Shown in pieces: positions 50,528 through 57,883 of a stretch of 64,000 nucleotides of DNA. This DNA is from Parablautia sp. Marseille-Q6255 (GTDB taxonomy: Bacteria; Bacillota; Clostridia; Lachnospirales; Lachnospiraceae), in the NCBI RefSeq assembly GCF_951230155.1, contig NZ_CATNVD010000002.1, forward strand, positions 218,501 through 282,500, written 5' to 3'. The position numbers were made by a program, and so were the translations under genes. Positions within the stretch are counted from its first letter, which is position 1. Every line of letters starts with the position of its first letter. The notes under the pieces are model-generated. The model was not told the origin of the DNA and ran no database searches. It saw only the letters and a list, made by a program, of their open reading frames with translations.

Positions 50528-52552
50528 CTATATTTCCGGCTCATGGTTTTTTCTGGAAACCGTCTGTGCCAGTGATTTTTTATCTGCCGGTCTGTTTGCC
50601 GCAAGCTGATCCATCACGGAAGGACGGCCGACGCCGAACATGGATAGCTGACCGTCCGCTGCCTCACGAAGTTCAGAAACAGAGAGGGGAAGCGTTACAT
50701 CGGCATGGGTCAATAGCTGTTCCCGTTTCAAATCCTGAATAATCTCGTCAAAAACAGCGTTAATCGCACGGCGTTCTTCCCCCACAGGGAAGGCTTTCAA
50801 TACCTCCATTTCTCCGTCTTTACCGGAAACCAGGGTAAGGGCACAGTCGGCATGGCCTGCCAGATAATCCGATGTGTAGGGCAGTTTGTCCTTGATATAA
50901 CAGGCAAAGGCTCTGGCTGTCATTTCCACATTGCTGTCCCAATAACCGCCGTCTTTTTCACATTCTTTTCCCATGCGTACCGAATTACAGTAAAAATCAG
51001 TTTCCGTCCGTCCAATCTGCGGAGCTTCCTGCGCCTGCATCCCGGAAAGCATACGCTCAAAAATTTCCAGCCGTTCCCGTTCACTTTTGGGAATTACCCG
51101 GCCGGTAACATTCTTCTTAAATGCGCTGATCTGTTCCAAAGAGCCGGGTTCGCCGGACAAAAATGCTTCCCGCAAGACTGCGTAGGTTTCCATCTGTTCC
51201 TCATTGCCATACCGTTTCAGGGAGGCAAGAACCGAGGAATCCAGCCAGCTTGCCGCATTTTTCCGGGTGCGTTCTGTTTGTGCTTCCGTGCGCTTTGCTG
51301 CCTGTTCCGGTGTTTCAGGTTTATACTTCATGGTGTCAATGAGTTTTTGGAACGGCGCATAGAGGCGGGGCTGTTCTGACAGCATTCCTTTTGCGCCCAT
51401 CTTTGTACCAAGATAATCGTCAAGTCCATGCCACCATTCATGTGCCAGCGAACCGGCCCCGTGCATTTTCGTAAGATTGATGACTGTACGCAAGGGTTCA
51501 TAATGAGCCGCAGCATTGCCGCTGCCTCTTGCACCAAAAGCGATAGCAAGCGTTCCCTGATAAGCAATATCTTTATCGCTGATCTTAAGGGCTGACGCCA
51601 AATCCTTTAGTGCTTCAAATCCCATGTTAAAGGAGGTCTGACGGTCGTTCTGGTTCATCCAGTTTCCAAACTCGCCGCCGCGGAACCCAAATGTATCAAG
51701 ATAATGCTGTCCGGTGATCTCCACACCATTCCGGTAATCCGGCCCGGTACGTTTGACATGGGCGAGCTGGGGAGGGACAAACCGGATCTTTCCGTTTTTG
51801 TTCCTGTCTTTGGCAAGTTCCTGCACCCATTTCAGGGCAGCTTCTTTGGTCTCAAAATTGGTTTGCAGGATCGAATAGCCTTTTGTCACATAGTAGGTAC
51901 CGGGTTTCCAGTCCTCATTTTTAGAATAGGTATGTTTCCCGTCGTTGAAGTGAATCGCATAACCTTTCGGTATTTTCTGCTCTTTGGAAACACAAAACTG
52001 TTCCTTTTTTGCTTTCTGAGTAAAGTTGCGCTCAAAATATTCAGCCGAGCGGATCAGCATGGTATTGGACAATTTGTTTGTAATCACGGTATTTTCCTGT
52101 CCCTTTTTCGTTGCCCGGTAATGGATTCCGCTTCCCCAGCCCTGTACCTTTTCTAAATATCCATTGTCAACGAAAAAGCGGTCATAAGCTCTCACAGCAT
52201 CCTCCACAGTACGGACATCTGAAAGCACTGTCTGCAATTCCCGGACTGTTTTTATATATTCCTTTTGCCTCGCGGTCCGTTTTTCCGGGGTGTCATCCGT
52301 GCGGTAATACTGAGGGGAAGCGTTTAAGCCGTCCCTTGCTTTTTTAATAAAATAGACCACGCCAAGAGGAATCCCTTCCTCCATCATGGCTGCATAGTCC
52401 GGCTTTTTCCAGACATTATCCTTTTTCACAAATTTTTCGGCTTCGCGCTCATTCATGGCTTCCAGATCATCTGCATACAGCCCGCGGTCTTTCCACAGGT
52501 CTTTTTTCGCACCGCCAATCTTTTCGCCGAAATCTTCATGCACCCCTGCCAA
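50528..52552 (-). CDS. LPD1-domain large polyvalent protein with HExxH motif and PSV tail
   Basis: A 674-residue protein. An N-terminal YTV-type domain (GGAKKDLWKDRGLYADDLEAM), then the LPD1 block (FGFRGGEFGNWMNQNDRQTSFN...AIAFGARGSGNAAAHY). The zinc metalloprotease motif HEWWH lies near residue 371 (GSLAHEWWHGLDDYLG), and the C-terminal half ends with GRPSVMDQLAANRPADKK, 33 residues from the end. LPD domains are found in large polyvalent phage and ICE proteins and are thought to be moved into recipients together with DNA; the catalytic role here is inferred. TTG start after GGAGGTGATGAAGA. Confidence 0.82.
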   Translation of the reverse strand: MAGVHEDFGEKIGGAKKDLWKDRGLYADDLEAMNEREAEKFVKKDNVWKKPDYAAMMEEGIPLGVVYFIKKARDGLNASPQYYRTDDTPEKRTARQKEYIKTVRELQTVLSDVRTVEDAVRAYDRFFVDNGYLEKVQGWGSGIHYRATKKGQENTVITNKLSNTMLIRSAEYFERNFTQKAKKEQFCVSKEQKIPKGYAIHFNDGKHTYSKNEDWKPGTYYVTKGYSILQTNFETKEAALKWVQELAKDRNKNGKIRFVPPQLAHVKRTGPDYRNGVEITGQHYLDTFGFRGGEFGNWMNQNDRQTSFNMGFEALKDLASALKISDKDIAYQGTLAIAFGARGSGNAAAHYEPLRTVINLTKMHGAGSLAHEWWHGLDDYLGTKMGAKGMLSEQPRLYAPFQKLIDTMKYKPETPEQAAKRTEAQTERTRKNAASWLDSSVLASLKRYGNEEQMETYAVLREAFLSGEPGSLEQISAFKKNVTGRVIPKSERERLEIFERMLSGMQAQEAPQIGRTETDFYCNSVRMGKECEKDGGYWDSNVEMTARAFACYIKDKLPYTSDYLAGHADCALTLVSGKDGEMEVLKAFPVGEERRAINAVFDEIIQDLKREQLLTHADVTLPLSVSELREAADGQLSMFGVGRPSVMDQLAANRPADKKSLAQTVSRKNHEPEI

Positions 52553-52582
52553 TCTTCATCACCTCCAGTCAGTGTAAAATTC

Positions 52583-53485
52583 TTATCGCTCCGCGGCAGG
52601 GCGGCGTTCTTCGTTTTTGTGAAGTTGTGGGAGGTTTCCTGTGAGCCGGTCAGTTTCCCTGCGGATCAGTTTGTCCAGAGCGCCTAAATCCTCCGGTGCA
52701 ATGGCAAACTCCCGGTAATTTTCATACCAAAGGCCCGTAGAGATTGCCGCGATGGGCGCAATTTTCTCCGAACCGGCTGGAAGAAGCCGATACACAGGGG
52801 CTTCGTCATAAAGAAGCATCTGCTTTGCCGTTCCCTGTGGTATGCGGTACTTATCCATATCCGGGTTCTGGGCTGCCTCCATATATTGCATATTCAGGCG
52901 TTCTTCTAAATCCTGGGGCATATAACGAAATGCCTGATCCATCCACTGTCTGAACATCGTGGAATAGTGGTACTGCCATTCCGTAACTTGATTCGGGGCA
53001 TAAGAAAATCCCCAGCTTTTCAGAGCATCTTTTTCGTAAAGCTCCATTTCAGTCCATTCTTTCAGGCTGACCGTGGCCGCTGAACCATCTTTGCGTTCGA
53101 TATTGACGCCGCAAGGATAGAGGATATTTCTTTTTATATCCTGCCGTAGCGTGTCTAAATCCATCATCAGGACATCCCCGTACAAGTGACCGCCCTCGCT
53201 CCGATCCGTATGAAACAGGAAAGCCCTCGCTCCGATGAACTCCGTTGTTAAGATCATTTGATGAAGGTCCGCCGTAGAACAATAAGCAAACAAGGTGTCG
53301 GAAATCCACATGTGATTTTTCCCCATGATGGCAATGGAATCAGCCCCGGCATTTGTCGCCAGAGAACGCATATTAAATTCGCATTCCCTAAGAAAATCTC
53401 CGGCAAAAATATGGATCTCATACGCAAAGACGGATAAATCTGTATCGCGGATCAAATAAATCTGCGGTAGTGGTTCCTGATTCAA
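52583..53485 (-). CDS. Conserved ICE protein, 300 aa, unknown
   Basis: TTG start 7 bases after AGGAGG. The protein starts MNQEPLPQIYLIRDTDLSVF, with an AEFIGARAFLFHTDRSEGG-like centre and the conserved IPQGTAKQMLLYDEAPVYRLLPAG and PIAAISTGLWYENYREFAI blocks common among ICE proteins of unknown function. Short basic tail (RRPAAER) without the shared motif. It lies between the DUF6674-like and LPD1 genes. Confidence 0.6.
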   Translation of the reverse strand: MNQEPLPQIYLIRDTDLSVFAYEIHIFAGDFLRECEFNMRSLATNAGADSIAIMGKNHMWISDTLFAYCSTADLHQMILTTEFIGARAFLFHTDRSEGGHLYGDVLMMDLDTLRQDIKRNILYPCGVNIERKDGSAATVSLKEWTEMELYEKDALKSWGFSYAPNQVTEWQYHYSTMFRQWMDQAFRYMPQDLEERLNMQYMEAAQNPDMDKYRIPQGTAKQMLLYDEAPVYRLLPAGSEKIAPIAAISTGLWYENYREFAIAPEDLGALDKLIRRETDRLTGNLPQLHKNEERRPAAER

Positions 53486-53516
53486 TCAAATTCCTCCTTT
53501 CATGTGAACCTGACAA

Positions 53517-54287
53517 TTACCGGCTTTCCTTATCATGGGAAGGTGCCGGCTGCTTTTTTGTCGGTTCCGTTTTTGCTGCCTGTTCCCGCATTGCTTCCAA
53601 AACAGAAGGGCGCCTTTCCGCAGTCTGTTCCAACCGGGCAAGGGTATTAAGTGCCCACTCCGCATTACGGTTAATGGAGGATATAAGGGCGCCCTCCACT
53701 TTGAAAGCACCTTTGAACACTCTGGCAATCTTCCCATTTTCTTTTGCGTCTGTCTCCGCAGGTTTTCCTTGAAGGATACGGCCCATATTTTTGAGATGCC
53801 GCCCCATTTCGTGGTATTCCGTACTGAAAGCGTCAATTCTGGCAACAGCCCTGTTGCTGGCCTGCATACTTTTTTCTGCTGCATTTTGAATGGATTCCAA
53901 CGCCGGTCTGACATGTAAAAACTGTGTGATCCCATTCAAAGCAACAGTACCGCGTTCCCTGAAATCGGCAAGGATATTCCTGCACCCGTTTATGATCTGG
54001 CCTTTGAGTTCGGAAAGACGGTGACGCATAACGGAAATATTCGCCTCCATAGCTGTATAGCTCTTTTGGAGAGCATCTTTCAGGGAATGGTTCTGTAATC
54101 CCTGCATTTCCTGACGCACTGCCTTTAATTCCTCGGTTGCCTCCAAAAGACGCTGCTCCATCCCGGTCACATGCTCGATCAGCTTGGCAAATTCTTCATA
54201 TCCCGGTGTATTGTTGTCTTTTAGGAGAGCAAGCAGCTCTTTGACCTGCTCATTTTCCGCAATCGGCTGGCTATCTGTCTCCGTCAT
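53517..54287 (-). CDS. DUF6674-like coiled-coil protein with PSV tail
   Basis: A 256-residue mostly helical protein: LLALLKDNNTPGYEEFAKLIEHV, a long coiled coil (MEQRLLEATEELKAVRQEMQ), an amphipathic middle with many hydrophobics (NGCRNILADFRERGTVALNG) and the C-terminal RRPSVLEAMREQAAKTEPTK, 32 residues from the end. The pattern fits the DUF6674 family of ICEs. Starts at an ATG after GGGAGGGATTGATGA, 4 bases from the upstream gene. Confidence 0.7.
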   Translation of the reverse strand: MTETDSQPIAENEQVKELLALLKDNNTPGYEEFAKLIEHVTGMEQRLLEATEELKAVRQEMQGLQNHSLKDALQKSYTAMEANISVMRHRLSELKGQIINGCRNILADFRERGTVALNGITQFLHVRPALESIQNAAEKSMQASNRAVARIDAFSTEYHEMGRHLKNMGRILQGKPAETDAKENGKIARVFKGAFKVEGALISSINRNAEWALNTLARLEQTAERRPSVLEAMREQAAKTEPTKKQPAPSHDKESR

Positions 54288-54290
54288 TCA

Positions 54291-54572
54291 TCAATCCCTC
54301 CCATCTGCCGGTAGCTGCCCTCCGGCAATCTTGCCGACAATTTCCGGACCGGTTTCATAAATCTGCATGAGGCGTTTTGCTGTGCCGCAGGGCTGTGCAG
54401 CTCCGCTGGTCCAAAGACGCACTGTGGATGGGGCAACATTCATCAAAAGCGCAAAGCCCTTTTCGTTCATGTCCAGCTTTTTCATCAGCGATTTCACCAT
54501 ATCGGGGCCGTAGTCTGGACACCGGGAAGCCTCGGCGATCATCTGCAAAGCGGTATTTTCAATTTTTTTCAT
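54291..54572 (-). CDS. Small HTH DNA-binding protein
   Basis: A 93-residue protein with one helix-turn-helix (GPDMVKSLMKKLDMNEKGFALLMNVAPSTVRLWTSG), resembling the NadS/antitoxin-type HTH proteins. AACAGGAGGATTTGAA fixes the ATG, 15 codons inside the longest frame. It may regulate the head of the ICE operon. Ends two bases before the DUF6674-like gene. Confidence 0.8.
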   Translation of the reverse strand: MKKIENTALQMIAEASRCPDYGPDMVKSLMKKLDMNEKGFALLMNVAPSTVRLWTSGAAQPCGTAKRLMQIYETGPEIVGKIAGGQLPADGRD

Positions 54573-54603
54573 TTCAAATCCTCCTGTTATTTGTTTGCCA
54601 GCC

Positions 54604-54828
54604 TTATGCCGGGGCAAAGCTGATTTGGTTGTGTTTCATCCTTTTGGCAAAGTCCGGCAGCGAATAATTTACCCCGTCAATTTCTGCATGGGTGTCATCC
54701 AGACGATGGCAAACAGCAAAGTGCCTATCCCCGTTTCCATAGAACAGGCAGAGTAAACCATTGTCAGGAATGGAAAACAGCGCTTTTCCGGCGCTGTCTG
54801 TAAAGCAGATCTGTTGAGATCCATTCAT
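54604..54828 (-). CDS. Small conserved ICE protein, 74 aa
   Basis: MNGSQQICFTDSAGKALFSIPDNGLLCLFYGNGDRHF... forms a compact beta-rich frame. AGGGAGAATTTCAAC precedes the ATG. The pattern (YGNGDRHFAVCHRLDDTHAEIDG) recurs in ICEs without known function. It sits between the HTH and TOPRIM genes. Confidence 0.6.
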   Translation of the reverse strand: MNGSQQICFTDSAGKALFSIPDNGLLCLFYGNGDRHFAVCHRLDDTHAEIDGVNYSLPDFAKRMKHNQISFAPA

Positions 54829-54841
54829 GTTGAAATTCTCC

Positions 54842-55822
54842 CTAAATTGAAACAGCCGCCTCTTTTAGGCGGCGTTGGTGCTGGCTGGTTTGCAGTTGTT
54901 CCCGAACCTGCAGCAATTTCTCATTGTAATCTTTTCCTATCCGGGGAGGGTTGACACTTACCCGGATATGACGGAAACGTTTATCCTCGTGAAGCATGGT
55001 CTTGATTTTCCGGGCATTGACAAATCCGGCAAGGTCGTGGTCCATATAAAGGGCAACACGCCGGATCTCCGGGTGGCGTTCCAGAAAAGAAGTCAGCGCC
55101 ACATGGGAAGTACCTCCCAAAGACAAGCGGTAACCATTCCATTTCCATCCCTCCAGCTCTTGAAGCGTTGCATGGGAAAGCGCATCAATAGGGGCTTCAA
55201 AGACTGCCACATGCCGGCTGCCCGGACTTTGCGGGGGATAACAAAAGTTATATCCTTTGTCGCTGCCATAGACATCCTTTTTGAGATTGCCGCTGATACT
55301 GCGCATACAGGCGAACTTCGCTTTCCCGGAATCATCTTTCCCTACAAACACACAAACCGGTTCTCCATGATACTGGGCTTCGTAAAAAATCCCGGTTTGT
55401 AAACACTGGCGAATGACTTCTGAGCTGATCCCCCGTTTCTGCAAATAGGAGACCGCAGCGGTCGCGCAACGTCTGGCCCAGGGGAGAGAGAATGCTTTCT
55501 TTTCCGGTTCTTTTGATACCTGTATTTCTGCCGTATTTCGATAAGCCGGTGTATGTCGGATTTCGCCACCTACCAGAGCATGAACCGCATCCACAAGACC
55601 ATATTCCCGAATCTGAATCAGGTAGTCCAGCGCATTGATACTCCGTCCACGGCTGTTCCAGTACCAGTACCTTTTCCCGGTCACATATACCAGACTGTCA
55701 TGCTCCTTATGCCGGAAATTAGGTCCATCCCGTTTCAGCACGCCGGGTTCATGGAATTGCAGGTAAGTAAACAAGTCAGCTTCCCGCGCTGCCTGAATCT
55801 GTTCTTTGGTTACGCCGGGCAT
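54842..55822 (-). CDS. DUF3991/TOPRIM primase-like protein
   Basis: A 326-residue protein: DUF3991 (TKEQIQAAREADLFTYLQFHEPGVLK; FRHKEHDSLVYVTGKRYWYWNS) and a TOPRIM domain with Glu in VAVFEAPIDALS and Asp in VALYMDHDLAG. TOPRIM/DUF3991 proteins act in ICE replication, probably as primases. The ATG has no good ribosome-binding site; translation probably couples to a 12-residue upstream frame that overlaps it. A longer frame upstream lacks family similarity. Confidence 0.85.
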   Translation of the reverse strand: MPGVTKEQIQAAREADLFTYLQFHEPGVLKRDGPNFRHKEHDSLVYVTGKRYWYWNSRGRSINALDYLIQIREYGLVDAVHALVGGEIRHTPAYRNTAEIQVSKEPEKKAFSLPWARRCATAAVSYLQKRGISSEVIRQCLQTGIFYEAQYHGEPVCVFVGKDDSGKAKFACMRSISGNLKKDVYGSDKGYNFCYPPQSPGSRHVAVFEAPIDALSHATLQELEGWKWNGYRLSLGGTSHVALTSFLERHPEIRRVALYMDHDLAGFVNARKIKTMLHEDKRFRHIRVSVNPPRIGKDYNEKLLQVREQLQTSQHQRRLKEAAVSI

Positions 55823-55848
55823 AGTACCGGCACAGTGTTTCTTTTCAT
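55810..55848 (-). CDS. 12-aa upstream ORF overlapping the TOPRIM gene start
   Basis: AGGAGGTAAAGCACA precedes an ATG that opens MKRNTVPVLCPA and stops 10 bases inside the TOPRIM gene. It provides the only strong ribosome-binding site there, so it likely feeds ribosomes to the TOPRIM start. Confidence 0.45.
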   Translation of the reverse strand: MKRNTVPVLCPA

Positions 55849-55895
55849 TGTGCTTTACCTCCTGTGATGGAATGAAAAAAGACACCCAAAGGTGC

Positions 55896-56768
55896 CTAAT
55901 AGCCGTACAGATCGTGATTGACCTCGGCACGGTAATAGCTGTCCATTGTAGCCGGGGCATTATACAGCGCCGCCAACAGGTAGGCTTTGATGTTTCCGAC
56001 CTTCGTCGTGTTCTTGTCGATACAGTCAAAGACATACTCTAAGTGGCCGGAATTGATCTTCAGGAACCGGCTCTTGACGATCTCCCTCGGAAAATCATCT
56101 CCGGCAATGCGAATGTAAGGGCGTTTCGACAAAATCACTTCAAGCATAAGTTCAAGGGCTTCGTCCAGACGTTCCCTGCCATACCGTAAGACCAGTAAGT
56201 CATATTCGATATTTTCTTTGATGATTTCACGATAGGCTTCTATCAGCTCTATCCGATCCATCCCATCCGTGCGGCTTGCCGTTTCCGGCTCTGCCGGATA
56301 GATTGATGGATAAGTTATTGATTTATCTTTTTTTGATTTTTTTGTTTTTAATGGATTAGTATTTAATTGTGCCGGTTTTTCCTGTTCAGGTTCCACCTGT
56401 TTAGGTTTTGCCTGTTCAGGTTTTACCTGTCTTGGATTTTCCCGTTTAGGTGAAAACCCTGTGTTTTCGGTACTTACAGGCTGCTCATGGATTGTATATT
56501 CAATGTCTCCCAACTGCCCGTTATCATAGCGGAGGCGCTGTCTGGTGAGATAACCATGCCGCTCCAGTTCCTTCAGGGCAGTAGTGATAGAATCCACACC
56601 GTCCTTGCAGATATGGGCAAGTCCCTTTGTGGTATAATCCCAATCTTCCGGCAGCGACAGCATAAGTGATAAAAGCCCCTTTGCCTTTAAGGACAACTCC
56701 GTATTGCGCAGATGGTGATTGCTCATTATCGTAAAGTCCTTTGTTTTCTCTACACGGAATACTGCCAT
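55896..56768 (-). CDS. DUF6017 replication-initiator-type protein
   Basis: A 290-residue protein. Its N-terminal winged helix (KDFTIMSNHHLRNTELSLKAKGLLSLMLSLPEDWDYT) resembles RepA/DnaD-type initiators, and the C-terminal region (GDDFPREIVKSRFLKINSGHLEYVFD, then GNIKAYLLAALYNAP) is DUF6017. In between is a Pro/Lys/Gln-rich linker built of short repeats (KPEQAKPKQVEPEQEKP). GGAGGCGATACA precedes the ATG. Such proteins sit at the start of Tn1549-type backbones and probably start ICE replication. Confidence 0.85.
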   Translation of the reverse strand: MAVFRVEKTKDFTIMSNHHLRNTELSLKAKGLLSLMLSLPEDWDYTTKGLAHICKDGVDSITTALKELERHGYLTRQRLRYDNGQLGDIEYTIHEQPVSTENTGFSPKRENPRQVKPEQAKPKQVEPEQEKPAQLNTNPLKTKKSKKDKSITYPSIYPAEPETASRTDGMDRIELIEAYREIIKENIEYDLLVLRYGRERLDEALELMLEVILSKRPYIRIAGDDFPREIVKSRFLKINSGHLEYVFDCIDKNTTKVGNIKAYLLAALYNAPATMDSYYRAEVNHDLYGY

Positions 56769-56797
56769 TGTATCGCCTCCTTTCTTCGATTATTCCG

Positions 56798-57319
56798 TTA
56801 CAAGGCATGATCCCTGTGGTCATAATGGAGATGACCACCAGAGACCTTCGCATGGTTTTTCAGTTTCACTTCGCCCCGTTCCTGGCTCTCTAAAAATTTC
56901 TGATAGCCGGCATCTGTAAGGAACAAGCGCATCTTATCGCCTTTGTCGCCAACAGGGGAATCGTAAGACAGTACATCAAAAACGATCATGTGCCTTACCT
57001 CCGGGTCAAAACGTTCAAGCGCCATGATGTCATGCCCCTTCAATTTTTCTGCACCTGATTGCTGTCTGGCCTCGGCGATCTTTTCTCCAATCGTCCGGGC
57101 TGGATAGGGCAGACGGTAATTCTTCTGAATATCTTTTACCAAGTCCATGCACTCTGCATTTGACAGAACACGAAGTTTTGCCATAAGACCTTCTGCCGCC
57201 TCCCGCTGTTCGGAATTATTTGAATACCGCACGGTCATATAAAGTTCATTCAGGATCTTTGTCTGATAATCGCCCTCCACCTGAAAGAGCAGCTTTTTTT
57301 CCATTTCGTTTAATTCCAT
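56798..57319 (-). CDS. Conserved ICE operon leader protein, 173 aa, unknown
   Basis: A helical 173-residue protein: MEKKLLFQVEGDYQTKILNE and the conserved MVKDIQ-like CMDLVKDIQKNYRLPYPARTIGEKIAEARQQ segment, followed by FDPEVRHMIVFDVLSYDSPVGDK. AGGAGATCCAC precedes the ATG. It is the first gene of the ICE, after the control region at 57355-57530. Function not recognised. Confidence 0.65.
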   Translation of the reverse strand: MELNEMEKKLLFQVEGDYQTKILNELYMTVRYSNNSEQREAAEGLMAKLRVLSNAECMDLVKDIQKNYRLPYPARTIGEKIAEARQQSGAEKLKGHDIMALERFDPEVRHMIVFDVLSYDSPVGDKGDKMRLFLTDAGYQKFLESQERGEVKLKNHAKVSGGHLHYDHRDHAL

Positions 57320-57354
57320 GTGGATCTCCTTTCTCTTGAAAATGTTTATAATAA

Positions 57355-57387
57355 AACGCCATAGGATTCAAATGAACCTATGGCGTT
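57355..57387 (-). terminator. Attenuator-like hairpin ahead of the first ICE gene
   Basis: AACGCCATAGG and CCTATGGCGTT form a perfect 11-bp stem with an 11-base loop; on the minus strand TTTTATTAT follows, about 35 bases before the first ICE gene start. It would stop most leftward transcripts unless relieved. Confidence 0.75.
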
Positions 57388-57430
57388 ATAAAGTCAGATT
57401 TATTTGCGAATATAAGGTATTTGGTAGAGT

Positions 57431-57449
57431 AATCGTTACTGTAACGATT
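57431..57449. promoter_or_regulatory. 19-base perfect palindrome, candidate operator
   Basis: AATCGTTAC-T-GTAACGATT is perfectly symmetric about one base. It is in the control region upstream of the ICE leader gene. Confidence 0.6.
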
Positions 57450-57471
57450 GATACAAAGTTAGAAAGTGCAT

Positions 57472-57530
57472 TATAATTAGCACATGGATTTTGCTAATAC
57501 CTTGCTAATTGGACGATGTATAATTAGCAA
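57472..57530. repeat. Iteron-like repeats of AATTAGCA
   Basis: TATAATTAGCA occurs at 57472-57482 and again near 57519-57529; the inverse TTGCTAAT occurs at 57491-57498 and 57502-57509. The symmetric layout fits binding sites for the ICE replication protein, an excisionase or an integrase arm site. Confidence 0.5.
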
Positions 57531-57642
57531 AAACCTCGTTATACAGGCAAGCACTCTTTAACAGATAGAACGCTCGAAAAAGCCCGTGGTTACAAGGTTT
57601 TTAGAGTATTGGAAGTCACATATCCGTATGACGTGCAAGGTG

Positions 57643-57653
57643 GTATGCCATAC
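57643..57653. repeat. Core inverted repeat at the ICE end
   Basis: GTATG-C-CATAC is a perfect inverted repeat touching the point where the tRNA sequence begins, as expected of a tyrosine recombinase crossover region. Confidence 0.4.
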
Positions 57654-57693
57654 TCCTAAGCTGTAGTTGTGGGTTCGATTCCCGCAGGGAACG
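57649..57693 (+). pseudogene. 3' half of tRNA-Arg(CCT)-like gene, probable attachment site
   Basis: From 57653 the plus strand reads CTCCTAA (anticodon loop, anticodon CCT), GCTGT (stem), AGTT, GTGGG-TTCGATT-CCCGC (perfect T arm) and AGGGAAC plus G (acceptor). The matching 5' parts are missing: the bases before the loop cannot pair with GCTGT. A terminator follows. This is the usual scar when an ICE integrates in a tRNA gene and carries a restoring copy on the other side. The amino acid is inferred from the anticodon loop. Confidence 0.6.
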
Positions 57694-57713
57694 GTCTGAA
57701 TAAGCTGTGTTTG

Positions 57714-57750
57714 CCGGAATCTTTGAAAAATCAGAGATTCCGGTTTTTTT
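57714..57750 (+). terminator. Terminator of the interrupted tRNA gene
   Basis: CCGGAATCT (57714-57722) and AGATTCCGG (57735-57743), then seven T. Confidence 0.85.
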
Positions 57751-57776
57751 GCGCGGCAAAAGGCGTATGACGCATC

Positions 57777-57805
57777 TTGCAATTTTTTATGTGATATTTT
57801 ATACT
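57777..57805 (+). promoter_or_regulatory. Promoter of the D-Ala-D-Ala carboxypeptidase gene
   Basis: TTGCAA (57777-57782), 17-base spacer, TATACT (57800-57805). Confidence 0.65.
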
Positions 57806-57814
57806 AATATTGTT

Positions 57815-57883
57815 TATGAAAAAGTGGAACTATAAAAAGAAAAATGAAATATGAGGAGAGTTGATATGAAAAAGTGGAACTAT
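57815..57883 (+). repeat. 19-base direct repeat containing a duplicated gene start
   Basis: TATGAAAAAGTGGAACTAT occurs at 57815-57833 and 57865-57883. The first copy opens a 12-codon frame, MKKWNYKKKNEI, that stops just before the ribosome-binding site of the real gene, whose protein also begins MKKWNY. Confidence 0.7.

Larger units (their letters stand above)
7705..57693. mobile_element. Tn1549/CTn-type integrative and conjugative element
   Basis: The segment carries a complete-looking set of Tn1549/CTn-family transfer genes: relaxase, MobC, TopB, PrgI, VirB4, VirB6-like protein, Maff2, VirD4-like coupling protein, PcfB, CD1108-type hydrolase, CD1107 and DUF6017. The right end is placed at a 3' half-tRNA at 57649-57693. 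The left boundary is not seen: no integrase or excisionase gene is present, so the true left end probably lies beyond the Mu-like phage, outside the window. Confidence 0.85.

Noticed and set aside
57431..57530. CRISPR array
   Set aside because: The repeats are short, in both orientations and not evenly spaced. No cas genes are present in the window.
1..57693. IS element or antibiotic resistance gene
   Set aside because: No IS transposase with terminal repeats was seen other than the Mu-like enzyme, and no resistance determinant family was recognised. The ABC pair is not assignable to a drug.
57558..57782. 74-residue minus-strand frame at the ICE end
   Set aside because: It spans the half-tRNA, a terminator and the attachment region, and has no ribosome-binding site.
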